DNA of 64,000 nucleotides from Acanthaster planci. Lineage: Eukaryota > Echinodermata > Asteroidea > Valvatida > Acanthasteridae. The stretch's first letter is position 1. The number at the start of each line of letters is the position of its first letter. Positions 50,701 to 61,900 of this stretch are shown in pieces. The translations under genes were made by a program, and so were the position numbers. The stretch spans positions 4,085,771 to 4,149,770 of the forward strand of contig NW_019091360.1 of assembly GCF_001949145.1 (NCBI RefSeq), given 5' to 3'. The notes beneath the pieces are model-generated. The model searched no databases. It was not told the DNA's origin and worked only from the letters and a program-made list of their open reading frames with translations.

Positions 50701-53026
50701 TGGGTTTTACATAATGGAACTGTGTTCATTGGATTTTGCAACCATTACTTTGAATGGGGATTTTATAGTAAATGTTGGGTACGTTTCGGCCATTAATTTA
50801 CCACCACCAAGTGTTTGACCTTAAATGGGATTAGGAATGTTTTCAGCCAAATGGCTATGTTTTGAGGGAAAACATCAGTTACAGTTGTTAAGGAATTTAT
50901 TCTTATTTTTGTTTTTTCCATGTTGTAGATTACTTGGCAGTCATGATGTAGCATTCTGTGAGGTATTACAGAAGGATCCATTACATAGGAATCTTCTTGA
51001 AGCAGTTGCCCGTAGTGACGCTATGCTCAAGAGGTTTCTAGGCTTGGCTGCAGTTGTTCAGGTGTTTTTTTTGCCACCAATCTGTTCTTCATTTAGAGCT
51101 TTCACAAGAAGCCATGATGGAGGTCAAGTTAATTGGCAGTCTTGCTTGATCTCCATTAATATTTGCTTACATTTTAATGGTGTACAGAGTTTCCGTGAAG
51201 AGTTGTATCAGGGGTTAATAATTAATTGATCATAGTCTGATTGTATCTGTACAACACATATGCACAGTTCAGCTGTTCATCTTAAATTTCCATTGGAAGC
51301 CAAATTGGAGGTAATATCCTCCTCCCAAACTTCGTCGGAATAGTATTTTTTTATGCGTGTAATGAGGTTTATACTTTTTGGCTAGGCAAACCTAAATATC
51401 AAGATGACTGTCGTTGTCTTGATATGATTGATAACTTTTATCTTGTTTTGCAGGTAGCTGTGTTTGAGCTTATTTCTGATCCATCCAAGAGGTTGTGTAT
51501 TGCCAACACTCATCTATACTTCCACCCACGAGCTTCTCATATCCGCTTGATCCAGACAGCCATGATTACTCAACACATTCAGAAGGTCTGCTCAGTGTAT
51601 CAAGAACAGGTCAGTAGACTGTCTGAGGCTCTTGCCTAAAACTTAGGATTGGCAAGAAGCCGAAATATTAAAATATAGATTTTCTGTCATTAGGGGAACT
51701 ACTTTGTAAATGTCTAACTCAAGCTGTTTCCTTGCATAAAAACAGGTCCATATGCCCAACAACATCAACTTTGGCAGGGTTTCTTTGTGCTCAATTTCCT
51801 TTTGAATGTAAAAACTAAACTAAACTCAAATACGCCCCATCCTCCAAGCTAGTCTATTTGATTGCTACTGTGGAAGACATAGTTTTACCCGAAAGTATCC
51901 ATAAATAGTTGTTCATCTTGTACCAGAGCTTGAAAATACTTGCAATTTCTAAAAAGAGTAAAACTCCACTCTAGTCCCATCTCTCCCCATCTTGCCCTGC
52001 CTTGTCCCAGATCAACTACATTTTAACAAATTATTGGGGGGGGGCAATTTACAGGCTTTGCATGGAGTCTTTTTATATGTTAGCAGTAAGTAATAGCCAA
52101 CTTGTTCTGTTTCCAGGACAATCAGGTCAAACCAGCTGTTGTCCTGTGCGGCGACCTGAACAGTACGCCTGATGGATGTGTGTATGAGTTTCTTGTTAAA
52201 GGAAGTTTGTCAGAGAAGTCAGTGGATTGGTACTCAAGTAAGTCAGTGATATGTATGTTTCCTGCAAAGCGAGAGCAGTCACCAGACATTAGATTTACTT
52301 TAAAAGCCTTATGAAGACACAAATATCCTGAGTAACATTTGTGGGTGTCCCTGACATCAAGGGACTTCAAATCAACTGACAACAACAATGTGGACTTGTA
52401 TGAAACAAAGTCCCTTTTCAATTCAAACCTTTTGTCTTTCTTTGGAGCAGCTAACCTGCTCTTAGACTGTTTTTCTATTTTTGTGCATTTCGAATTTGGT
52501 TTCTCTATAAGTTTAGATGTCATTATTCTATTTGTCTTTGAGTGTTTGAATTTTGTGTATTTCATAGCCAGTTTCTTCTTGAAGAAGTCTGTCTCTTAAG
52601 GAGCTTTTACTGTACTTCAAATTAAATTTTAGAGAGCATTACAAGTGTTACACTTTATTACAAGAGGTTTGCTCCCAAGTGGAATCTTCCAAATGAAGGT
52701 CTTCATTCGTCTTCTTTGATGTTATTGAACACATTGTAATTCAATTGTTTGTTTTGTCTGTAGGTGGAAAAGAGGAGTTCTGTGGAGGTGTTGCCCTAAC
52801 TCACTCCCTGAATTTCCAAGATGCTTGTCAGGACATTGCTTACACAAACCTTGTTGCAGGCTTCAGAGGTAAACTGGACCACATCATGTTTGAAGGAGAC
52901 AAGATGAAAGTAGATCGTGTTATTCCAATGTCAACCCATCAAGAAGTGACAAGGCATGTTGCTCTACCTAATGCTGTGTTTCCATCCGATCACTTATCTC
53001 TCGTCTGTGAACTGAGTTGGAAGTGA
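47777..53026 (+). CDS. PDE12: 2',5'-phosphodiesterase 12 (PDE12-like), seven coding exons, complete
   Basis: PDE12 is a mitochondrial exonuclease/endonuclease/phosphatase-fold enzyme that degrades 2',5'-oligoadenylates and trims poly(A) from mitochondrial RNA. Exons read from frame and splice sites: 47777-48714, 49175-49314, 50108-50270, 50929-51061, 51454-51609, 52117-52237, 52764-53026. All joins keep frame and have GT/AG borders; exon 4 has a weak donor (GTGTTT). The total is 1,914 nt, 637 residues, against about 609 in human. Motifs in order: VRCVEGDEF near the N-terminus, SYNILAD, the catalytic-Glu block CLQEVG, IANTHLYFHP, CGDLNSTPDG and the C-terminal PSDHLSLVCELSWK. Residues before Met26 are basic and hydrophobic with no acidic residue until Asp23, as expected for a mitochondrial presequence. 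An in-frame TGA at 47765 closes the frame upstream. Met26 (47852) has a better Kozak context (AAGATGG) and could give a non-mitochondrial form. Family assignment is firm; exact exon edges are predictions. Confidence 0.95.
48715..49174 (+). other. PDE12 intron 1
   Basis: Bounded by GTAAGT at 48715 and TTTAG at 49170-49174. The alternative AG at 49179-49180 would create a TGA codon across the junction, so 49175 is chosen as the exon start, giving Cys-Phe-Arg before VVSYNILAD. The intron holds several copies of a CCTTCAAAATCCTC / CCTCCAAAATCCTC motif and a 13-base TTAGGG-like run near 49081. No other gene is seen. Confidence 0.8.
49315..50107 (+). other. PDE12 intron 2
   Basis: Donor GTAATG follows the KELTG codons; acceptor CAG is at 50105-50107. 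The first 300 bases are more GC-rich than the flanks and repeat CAAGATCCAACAG twice (around 49420 and 49487), probably an old repeat fragment. No coding sequence is supported. Confidence 0.75.
50271..50928 (+). other. PDE12 intron 3
   Basis: Lies between the exon ending in codons for YRTDKF and the exon starting LLGSHDVAF. The donor is GTTGGA (weak). The acceptor follows a T-rich tract ending TTGTAG at 50923-50928. The arginine codon is split across the junction (AG|A). Nothing else is recognised inside. Confidence 0.75.
51062..52763 (+). other. PDE12 introns 4, 5 and 6 with their two short exons
   Basis: The introns are 51062-51453, 51610-52116 and 52238-52763, enclosing the NTHLYFHP exon (51454-51609) and the GDLNSTPDG exon (52117-52237). 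Acceptors are TTTTGCAG, TTTCCAG and GTCTGTAG; donors of introns 5 and 6 are GTCAGT and GTAAGT. Intron 5 has a G-run near 52036. No repeats or other genes are identified. Confidence 0.75.
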
Positions 53027-53405
53027 CAGACATGCTGCTCTACCTAACGTTATGTTCCCATCCGATCACTTATCTCTCGTCTGTGAACTTAGTTGGAAGT
53101 GACAGACATGCTGCTCTACCGAATGCTGTGTTTCCATCCGATCATTTATCTCTCGTCTGTGAACTGAGTTGGAAGTGACAGACATGCTGCTCTACCTAAC
53201 GCTATGTTCCCATCAGATCACTTATTTCTCGTCTGTGAACTGAGTTGGAAGTGATGAGACATGCTGCTCTACGTAATGCTATGTTCCCATCCGATCATTT
53301 ATCTCTCGTCTGTGAACTGAGTTGGAAGTGACGAGACATGCTGCTCTACCTAACGCTATGTTCCCATCAGATCTGTTACCTCTAGTTGTGAGTGGAGTTA
53401 GATAA
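52944..53405 (+). repeat. 76-77 bp minisatellite derived from the PDE12 C-terminal coding segment
   Basis: The last 25 or so codons of PDE12, with the TGA stop, are followed by about five diverged copies. The AAGTGA marker recurs at 52944, 53021, 53097, 53173, 53249 and 53326 (periods 77, 76, 76, 76, 77). The last copy decays at about 53405. The first unit is coding; the rest lie in the 3'UTR. A 9-base match, GAAGTGACA, occurs at both edges of the founding unit (52943 and 53020), the microhomology expected to seed slippage or unequal crossing-over. The copies still encode the catalytic-site PSDH segment but are out of frame and behind the stop. Confidence 0.92.
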
Positions 53406-53575
53406 ACAGATCTTGACAGGAAACCACAGACATTTCACAAACTTATTCTATAATGCATTTAACATTGAGTTTTATAAGTTATTTTTGTGTTTTACATTCA
53501 TGACCATGTATGACTCAAGTTCCCAAGTTTTAAGCCCAGCTTTTCAAATCACCAGACAATACTTGCATGATGTGA

Positions 53576-53581
53576 ATTAAA
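53576..53581 (+). terminator. Possible PDE12 poly(A) signal (ATTAAA)
   Basis: ATTAAA lies 550 bases after the stop, just beyond the minisatellite. A canonical AATAAA at 54175-54180 followed by a T-rich stretch is an alternative, giving a 3'UTR of about 1.15 kb. Which is used cannot be told from sequence. Confidence 0.35.
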
Positions 53582-55874
53582 GATGGAAAAACATTATATG
53601 TGACCAGCTCTGGACAAATAGGTAATAAGTCACCAGATTGAGGTTATGAGCATTTGATATGGCTGGATTCTGTACATTAAAAGCTATAATTTGATATATG
53701 AATAACCCCTATAGTGTACAGCCTTCTGGAGATATGCAGACATTTGTATATCCACTTTTGGGAGTTGCTACTGAATGATCAATTTTTCATCAATATTCAT
53801 CATATCCATGTTTTTAGTCACAAATTCTGAAAATCTAAATATTATAGAAGCTAATGGTAATGACCTGTTCTCCAAATAGAACAGGTCATTACGTGTTTGG
53901 GCATTGCACAACCTATTACCCTTTTTTTTGAAGAGGGGGGTCACTTATAGTACACACTAATTTGAGGACAAAGCAAATCCAGTTTAAATATTCAAAGGTT
54001 TTTGTAAAACTGTTGTGCCATTTACAACCTTTGAACTGAATAACTAATACTGAACTAGGGTCAAGAGATTCAAATTTGCCTTTGAAAATTCCTTTTGGAC
54101 TGAGATCTGAAAAAGAAGTGATTATGATAAAGGAAATTAGACTTCATATTACAACTTGTGATGTACCAGTGGTTAATAAACATTTATTCATTGATTTTTT
54201 ATCTTAAACCTGAGGCTGATATACTTGCTGCCTGTCGTCAATGTTTTTTCCAAAGGAACACCATTGAAGGGGAGAGGTCTACTATGATGTGCTTCCCTGG
54301 GTCTGCATTTAATTGAATCTGTCTGGGAACCCAAAGTTCACCTTATTGCTCCATGTATTCCCAATTTCTTAAATTACACCACAGAGTGCTTCTCCAGCAC
54401 TGTTGAATAGAAGTTTGAATATCATGTGGCAATGGTTCATGAAGACACTTGTTTAAGGAAGGAAAATGTCACAAACTTGATGCATAGGGCTAAGGTGTTC
54501 CATGGAATGAGTTGACTTCGAAGTATCTCCAATACTCTGAAATCATTGATCCCCTTTTGAAGAGCATGTAACCTGCAATTGCATCGATCAAATCATGGAG
54601 CCCATTCTTTGCACAGTACAAAATCTACAGCAAAGACGACACTGAATTTGGATTTACAAGAAGTAAAACTCGAACCAACCAAAAATTATTTGCATGCTTT
54701 ACATAAGTCAGAGGTATCAAAACCAACTTCTCATATTTCATTTACATGCCTACACACTGAAATAGTCAAGACTCATTTGGGGGTAGGGAAAAACCTCTTA
54801 AAAAACGAATTCTGGAAAGGGGATAAAGTGCTGTTTCTTCTTTTCTGTTGAAATTTAAATAGACGTAGTAACTGTCAGTGATGAGACAAGAGATACGCTG
54901 CATAATGAGAAACTCAACTCAGAACAAGATATGAGGCAATCGTCAGACTATGGGCACATGCTGAGATCTAGAGAAACCATCAAGGTCAAGTTTCCAGGGA
55001 TTGCAATCGATTGCACTGAAGAAGTTTAATTGGCCAACCGTGCTGATTAACAAAAATACATGTGCTCATTTTAGGCTTAAAGCATAGTTTTGTGTACAAG
55101 TACCATGTACATGTACACTGTACATGTACGTGTGTAGCTTGACAGTACAGAGGTAAACAAACCGCATGTGCCTTTTGTATCCGTGACCTCATTCCAGGAG
55201 TACGTCACCGACCTGATGCATTAATCATGTTAGTGATCAGCTGATCCTCTTCGGTGATGATCATTGGTGAGAAGTCGTTAATTTGCATTTCAAAATGGCG
55301 GGTGAAGTTGCTTGTGGTCTGTGGTAGGCGTATTCAGCCCCACATGTTTATAAATAAAGTACTATAAATCTAGAACATTCTTCTCCTGTGGGAAGCAAGC
55401 AGCACATCTTCGTCAAGATGATCATCAAGTAGCCATTTGTTGAACGTGAGTTGTTTTACTAATCTGCTGGATTTATTGTGCGTGTCTGTTGCGTCGATCG
55501 AGCGCGCATTTGTGCACGTACGATTAGTATACGATTACAACTTTACAATGTACGTGCATCACGATTCGAAATCAGTTTGTAAACAACTTACGTGGAGGTA
55601 CCTGTACTATGTACATGTAGGCCTAAAGTGTCCATGTACGCTGGGGGCAATCACTCGATCTGCGCAATCTGTTGATCTTTTGCATGATTTTCCAATAATT
55701 TTGCCCAGGCGTATCCAGTACAGTGGGGGCAGGGGGGGGGGCAACTTCCCCCCCCCGGATTTATATTTTTTTAAAACAAAGAATAGGGCCTGACCTACTT
55801 CACAGATAAGAAAGTAATCAGTATACTGATTTATCAAATATTAGCACCGCAACTAAGAAAACAACACCATGGCA
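53582..55874. other. Downstream of PDE12; intergenic or SLC4 5' region
   Basis: No coding sequence. TGTACATGTACA-type palindromes cluster at 55104-55130. CpG-containing sequence at 55290-55560 ends a possible untranslated exon with AAC|GTGAGT (55445). G- and C-runs forming an inverted pair lie at 55724-55757. Confidence 0.4.
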
Positions 55875-55879
55875 TGAAA

Positions 55880-56525
55880 CAGGTCGGGGACCAAACCACA
55901 ATCTAGCGACGACGCCAGACTATGCATAGGCTACGCCGCTCATTTGTGCAACAGAGACGTAGTTTTTTGAATTATTTTTAGATCATGGTTCGTAGATGAC
56001 ATCGATCTCTTTATCGGCCAAAATTTCAATACAATTGCTCTGAGAGATTAAATTTACCGGAAACATGCTACCCAAGATCTAAATGAAACTTTCCTTTCAT
56101 TTGGTATCTATAAAAGCCGATTGAGGAGATTTTTAGGTCGAATCTTGCACTGGATGTGTCAAATTTGGTGAGCAGGCGAGTCCAATTCTGCCAATGAATA
56201 TAGTTACGCGCTAAAAAAAAGCCGAGCTTTACTTCATGCATGAAAATGTTGCCATTAAAAATCTCCATCGATTCACCCTGGCAAATTTTATGTTTACCAT
56301 GGCAATTTTCCAAAATAGCGATCAGAAACAATTTTGCCATAGACTCAAATGGCAATGGGGGCCATGTTGGCTGCTGGCATTTTAAATCTTGTTATTTTCC
56401 CCAAATCGCGTGAGAAAATTACATCATTATCACGTGACCTGATAAAAATGATGTTATTGCTGCTTGAACAAGCAACATAAGCAGAAACTAAGGACGTCGC
56501 TAAATTGTGGTTTGATCCTGACCTG
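55880..56525. mobile_element. 646-bp MITE with terminal inverted repeats and TGAAA target duplication
   Basis: The left end CAGGTCGGGGACCAAACCAC and the right end, read in reverse complement (CAGGTCAGGATCAAACCAC), match with few changes for about 35 bases, on through TAGCGACG. The element is flanked by TGAAA at 55875-55879 and 56526-56530. There is no transposase; the minus frames inside (95 and 92 residues) are not recognised. A non-autonomous cut-and-paste element is the simplest reading; superfamily unknown. Confidence 0.8.
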
Positions 56526-56639
56526 TGAAATAAAAGCAAGGATGTTGGGACCATAAGTACTAGCACTCCTAAGGCTTTTGACTTTTTGGAGGGAGGGGAA
56601 CGAGCTCCTTCTACGGACAACACTAATTTTCCCTTAAAA

Positions 56640-57570
56640 TGTTACAACAGCCGTCAGAAAGTGATAAAATGACCTAAACTGTGACATTACATGTAAGCGA
56701 AGAAAATTCCGAAGCATTTACTAAGAAAACACTGCGTTTTTTCCGGTCAGGTCTCTAGGTTCGGGCGCCGGGGTATCAAGTGTTGTTTTTCCTTTTTTCT
56801 CCCCAGCATCATGTTTAATGAGCCCAAAGCTGCAGTCCCTTTTGAATTTGCTCCCCCCCCCCGGAGCCAAACACTGGATACGCTGCTGCATAAGCCAATA
56901 ACTGGTGAGATTGGTGAACGTTCATTGGAAGCTGTCCCCTACGCTACAGTCCAGTTAGACAGTGCACATGGACATGTGCATGTAGGCCTCAGTCACATTT
57001 AGATATATCATGTTTATGTAACATCGTGTCCTTAAAAGACTCATTTTGCAATGAAAATATTGAACTATTTACTTAACACAATTTTTCAGACCAGTCTCAG
57101 CCACTCATACTGTAGGGTTTCTGCACAGGGTGTCAAGTTTGTATATGAAACTCTTTCTGATTATTTTAAGGGAAGTAAAGTCCCATGGAAATGTGCTGAA
57201 TGACTGAGCGCACCCTACAAGACATCATCACTCAGTACATAAGTACCAGTCAAAGCGCATTTGATGTGTACATTGTATATACATGTGCTTGTGCACACAT
57301 ATCCTAATATGGCATTGTTGGGCATGATCGGCCGATCTTAATGATCTCTCAAATGCCCTGTAGACCCTACAGATGGTCGATTCTGTGTGAAATCTCCAAG
57401 TTTACTTCCTTTTTGAAACAATCTTTTATAACAGCGAAGAAAAGCCAATTGGCTGATGACAGAATTATGGACAAATCATGGGAAAGAATTCCACATATGG
57501 ATGCCACTAATTTTTCCCTGCGGTTACCTGCATGTGGTTGTCTGTATATGGAACTCTTTCCGCATCAAAG
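56640..57570. repeat. Fragments of the 43-44 kb repeat family
   Basis: Three pieces: 56640-56790 (CCGTCAGAAAG ... GGGTATCAAG), 57040-57160 (CAGACCAGTCTCA ... CACAGGGTGTCAAG) and 57466-57570 (GGGAAAGAATTCCACATATGG, reversed inner arm). Between them is a 63-codon frame (56811-57002) without recognisable family. Confidence 0.55.
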
Positions 57571-60500
57571 ATTGAGCAGTCTGCTCATATCGACCAATTG
57601 CACCCAACATCATCCTGATGTGCATGTACTTCACTACAACTGCACTACTACCAATTGTTTATACTACCCAAATTTTGAAATTGTTGTATTTTAGCATTTT
57701 CAATGTAAGCCCAGGCTACGTCATTATAACCCCCAGACCTGTGGGCTTTGTCGTTCGCCGAGGAACACCGCAGTTCTTACATTATTACATGTAGCAGTTT
57801 CTGATCGTCAACAGCTCTGAATCACTTGATTATATTAGAAATTATTTTAGAATAACCAAGCCCCCTTTATGAGATTCATTTACTACAATTGCGTTATCTA
57901 TTTTACAATTGTCAGAATAGAAGTTTTGGAAATTGGTTGAACATCAATATAAACCACAATGCAGATGCTGGTCCTTTTGCAATTAATCACTGAAGTAAAG
58001 TGTAAAAAGGCAACCTTCTTGGTTTCTTCTGTTATTTATCAAAATTTATCAATTTTTCTTCACCTTATTTTGTTTTCTCAAGGACACTGTGACATCTTTG
58101 ACCCTGTGTATTATTTCAAAATTTGAGTAAAACTAGATTGCCTTATTTTCAGAAAGGTTTTTTTTATTACTACCTCTCAACTTTATTTCCACTGCAAGTA
58201 ATATGGGAGACAGTTCTAGATCACCAATGCATACAGTGCACTGAGTGCAGTAAGGATGCAGTACAGAAGCTGTACTGAAGACGCGGCACACTGAGCACAC
58301 CGTGAAATTATAATTTCAAGCGCCCCCTTCCTGGCCTTAGTTGTAACCTTCAACTTCTGTATTTCTTTGAACAGCTGGAAATGGCTGAGATGGTTCTCTG
58401 TAATGTTGTGATACTCCCCAAACTATACCTGTACAAGGTGGCACGGCATGCATAACATGTCAAAAGCGATCTGCAACTGTTGAGTTTAGTCCTGTGTGAA
58501 AGTAGGGATAGAATTCTGTGTATGTATATACATGTATATATTATTGATTTAATTTCTGTTCGGGGCCAGCATTTTTTCAGTTTAGAAATACATGTATTTT
58601 CTGTCAAGATCAAGGGGAGAGATTTCACCGCAAGCACATGCCACCCAATCGCAGAGATTCCGAGAGTGAGCCGATTGGTCATTTTATGACGGGGTACAAT
58701 TTGCGACGGTGTCCATTGTTACGTGGATTCTGTAAAAATGAACAGCTATTTCCCTGCATAAGGATTGCAAATTATACATGTACATCTTGCAAGGCTGAAT
58801 ACAGAGGTGTGTGTTATTTTTACAGAGTAAATGACCTACTCTACAGGTCATGACAGGTGATAAAAGTTACCAATGTACACTGTAACAAGGACATCACAAA
58901 TTGCGCCCCAACCTCATGGAATGACCCAGATGTACATGTACAGTGGTTTGTCTGAAAAGTGATCCAGAACTGTTGCACTCACTGTACAAGGTCAGTCAGA
59001 ATTTGGTGGCTATACAGGTATCTCTGTGATAGTTATATGTACATGTATATGTACACATATGCAAAATGATTAATTTAAGCCTCGTCAGAAGTCATTCTCA
59101 TGCTTGTTGTACTATTTTTGATCCCAAGAAATGTTGCTGTTAGTGAATGATTACTTACATGTAGATGTAACCATAACCAAACATAGAGCCGCATGTATTG
59201 ACCGAACTTGTTTTGAAATTCTTTGGAACAATAAAATACCCATAGGCTTAGATGCCATTTGAATTAGGAGTTGCCAGTGCTTACAAGGAAGAAAGTTGGT
59301 TTTTAACCCCTAGCTGCAGGTGGCTACATGAACACATTGTATTGTAGTATACATGTACATCCTGCCTTATGTGAGTAATTTATCTACCAATAAGGATCGA
59401 GATGACACCCGTAACCTTCCGATTTCCTGTGGTTTTCCTGTTTTACCTAAAGGGACTGGTTTCTCTCATCAACTCTGTTCAGATAGTGCACATGATGTAA
59501 TAATCATCTACGAAACAATATGGTCAGCTTCATTCCCTGCTACTACATGTAATTAATGTAAATTACCTGATGTGCGCTTACCAGTAGATATCAGAAGAGT
59601 AATGTGTATATTTATCAAGGGTTTATGGACTTCACATGTTGATTAAAGACTATGAACTAAAATAAACAGGTACGTGTACGTAGTTGCTTTTTCTTGATAA
59701 TGGTAACAATGATAAAAATAGACAGGAAAATCACACCACACTGCAGGTGGGGACACCGTCTACTGTACAATGTACATGTACAATATATGTACATGTACAT
59801 GAATATGTACATTGTACATGTACTGGTTTTTGCATGCAAGTTAAAACACACATGCACTGTACTGCAGGTTACCACTGGAACAGCGTTTCTCAGTAAACTC
59901 CTTAGCATTGTGATGTCAACAAAATGTGGTGGGAATAATTGAGTTTGCTCCCTGGGATCTGGAGGTTGTACTTGGAACTTGATTTTGGGAGGTCGATTAT
60001 TAGGAAATGACGGCTGTTACCACAGACAAAAGTAAATCACATGACTAATTCACTATCCCTACTATTATTACTCATGGCTACTCTCACAAGTCACATGACT
60101 AAAATCATGCTGAGTGGTTACAACCCTGAATGCCACATACGTGAGGTGACTGAAATTAATCAAAGAGGTCAGACACATATCGGGCCTCTCTATTGGTGGA
60201 ACCATTATTACTAAAATGCATCACAGATTTTGATTGGTTGGTTGCAAGCTGTATTAGATAAAAACTAGGAGTTTCTAAAGTATGTAACCACTCAGTGGCA
60301 TGACCACGGGTACATGAACAGATAAGTTGGGGTCAGTGACAACCTTTTCTGCAAGGGGAATTTTTATCCGAAGGTAAGGCAGATACTTATAGATAAATAA
60401 ATTTCTAGGTCATAGATGTACAAAGTGTTTGTACATTTATTATAGTGTGTAACGTGTAGCTGTATTCATAAATGCCGTGACCAACCCATGCTGATTTAGA

Positions 60501-61068
60501 AAACGAACCCAACGTCGTCTTATTTTGATGAAATATGCACAGAAGTAGAAAATATAAGAAAAAAAACACAAGATAGCATTTTTCTAAGACATTTCCTGAA
60601 ACTTTTGAGTTGAAAGAGGAAAAATGCATTCGAATCTTAGATCATTCAAGTTAACATTACACATGTAATTGTGACTTGACTGGATTTGTACCCTGCATGC
60701 TTACATGTATTGGTAGATCATGGGGCATACGGCGTGTGTCAGTGTCAACATCTTGTATCTCAAATTACAAGGTTTTGACTGAAATAGATGTATGTGTGGT
60801 AGGTCATTTCAAGCTAAAATGTCCTGTGTTGATCTTGTTCGTTTCAAAGTTCATTTATCTCAAATTAATCAAGATACTGAAGCCCAGAACAGACAAAGTT
60901 ACGGTTTTAAATAAATGGTCTGTCTTAACTTACATTATTGTGAATTTTAATTCAGCCCAAAAATTTACCTGTGTGGCTACTCTCTCACAACCTAAATACC
61001 ATGTTTTTGTACTGATAAAGTGTTCTATAAAATTTGTTCTAAAGGTAGAGTCCATCAGTTACAGTTAT
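57571..61068. other. Non-coding region with dense TGTACA palindromes
   Basis: No exon is supported. 59761-59825 is made almost entirely of interleaved TACATGTACA words and their half-sites; further copies lie at 58515, 58776, 58930, 59036 and 59350. Confidence 0.5.
59761..59825. repeat. TGTACATGTACA palindromic cluster
   Basis: TGTACAATGTACATGTACA, TATGTACATGTACATGAATATG and TACATTGTACATGTAC follow each other. Each word is its own reverse complement or nearly so, so the segment can form cruciforms and reads almost the same on both strands. Two overlapping short frames are by-products. Confidence 0.8.
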
Positions 61069-61160
61069 CAAAAGTAACTGACAAAAATTATTGTTAAATG
61101 TATACTTGGTCTAAAGATGGTTATGGTACTAAACTCCATGTGAAATTATTCTTTCTGTCT
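61069..61160 (+). repeat. Dispersed repeat, copy 2
   Basis: Pairs with 14645-14735; both start near a TAACTGAC/TTACTGAC word and an AAATTATTG word. Family unknown. Confidence 0.6.
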
Positions 61161-61643
61161 CACTGTCATCAGCAGGTTGTTTTCATAGGCACTGTTGTTT
61201 AGAGTTAGAATACACATGTACATGTAATGCACAAATGATAAGTGACAGACTGTACTGGTACCTTTCAATGTGTTTAGTTTATCCCACCCAGACCTACTAG
61301 GAAGATGTGCTGGTGGTGAACTATTTCACTCCTCATGGCATATAAGCATAGCCCAAAATATAATACATGTTGATGTACATGTACACAGCATGTAATGGTT
61401 GACAGTATTACTGCGAATGTTACCTAATGCTTATTTGGTTAAGTGGACTTTTATAACAGTACAGGTGCTATTTAAAGAGCAGTTGGGATCAAACTTATTG
61501 TTGACAGGTAAACCTTGCAGGTATTTATTTCGATCATAAATGTGATACTGTATGTGGAGGTGCCTTGTTGTATTGAATAGCTGCAGAGTTGCGTATTTGT
61601 TACCTTTGGGTTTTTGGATGGAGCTGTCCTCAATCTGACAATG

Positions 61644-61900
61644 TCACATCCCGGCACTCAGTGGTAAACCTGAGATCATAGTTATCGACTCATCAAAACT
61701 CATGTACGAAACGTTGGTGACTGCGGGATCAATGAAATCATTCACAGAATTGCCGATAGGGGACAACAAATTATGGATTAACCTAAATTCACCTGGAGTC
61801 TGTTTTGGCACCAGGCCCAAAGGTGAACAACGGAAATGAGGAAGAAGCTGGGAAAAAAGGACCAGCAACGGGACCCAAAGCGATTTATCGCAGTCACACC
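61644..61900 (-). pseudogene. DIRS-like retrotransposon reverse-transcriptase fragment
   Basis: The minus strand reads VAGPF in one frame (61865-61885), then CSPLGLVPKQTPGEFRLIHN and SVNDFID in the next. This is the N-terminal RT block of DIRS/Ngaro-type elements, which usually shows GRVAGPF..., SPLGLVPK, PGEFRLIHNLS and SVNDF in that order. One frameshift and truncation at both ends make it a relic. It lies about 600 bp upstream of the SLC4 start. Confidence 0.65.
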
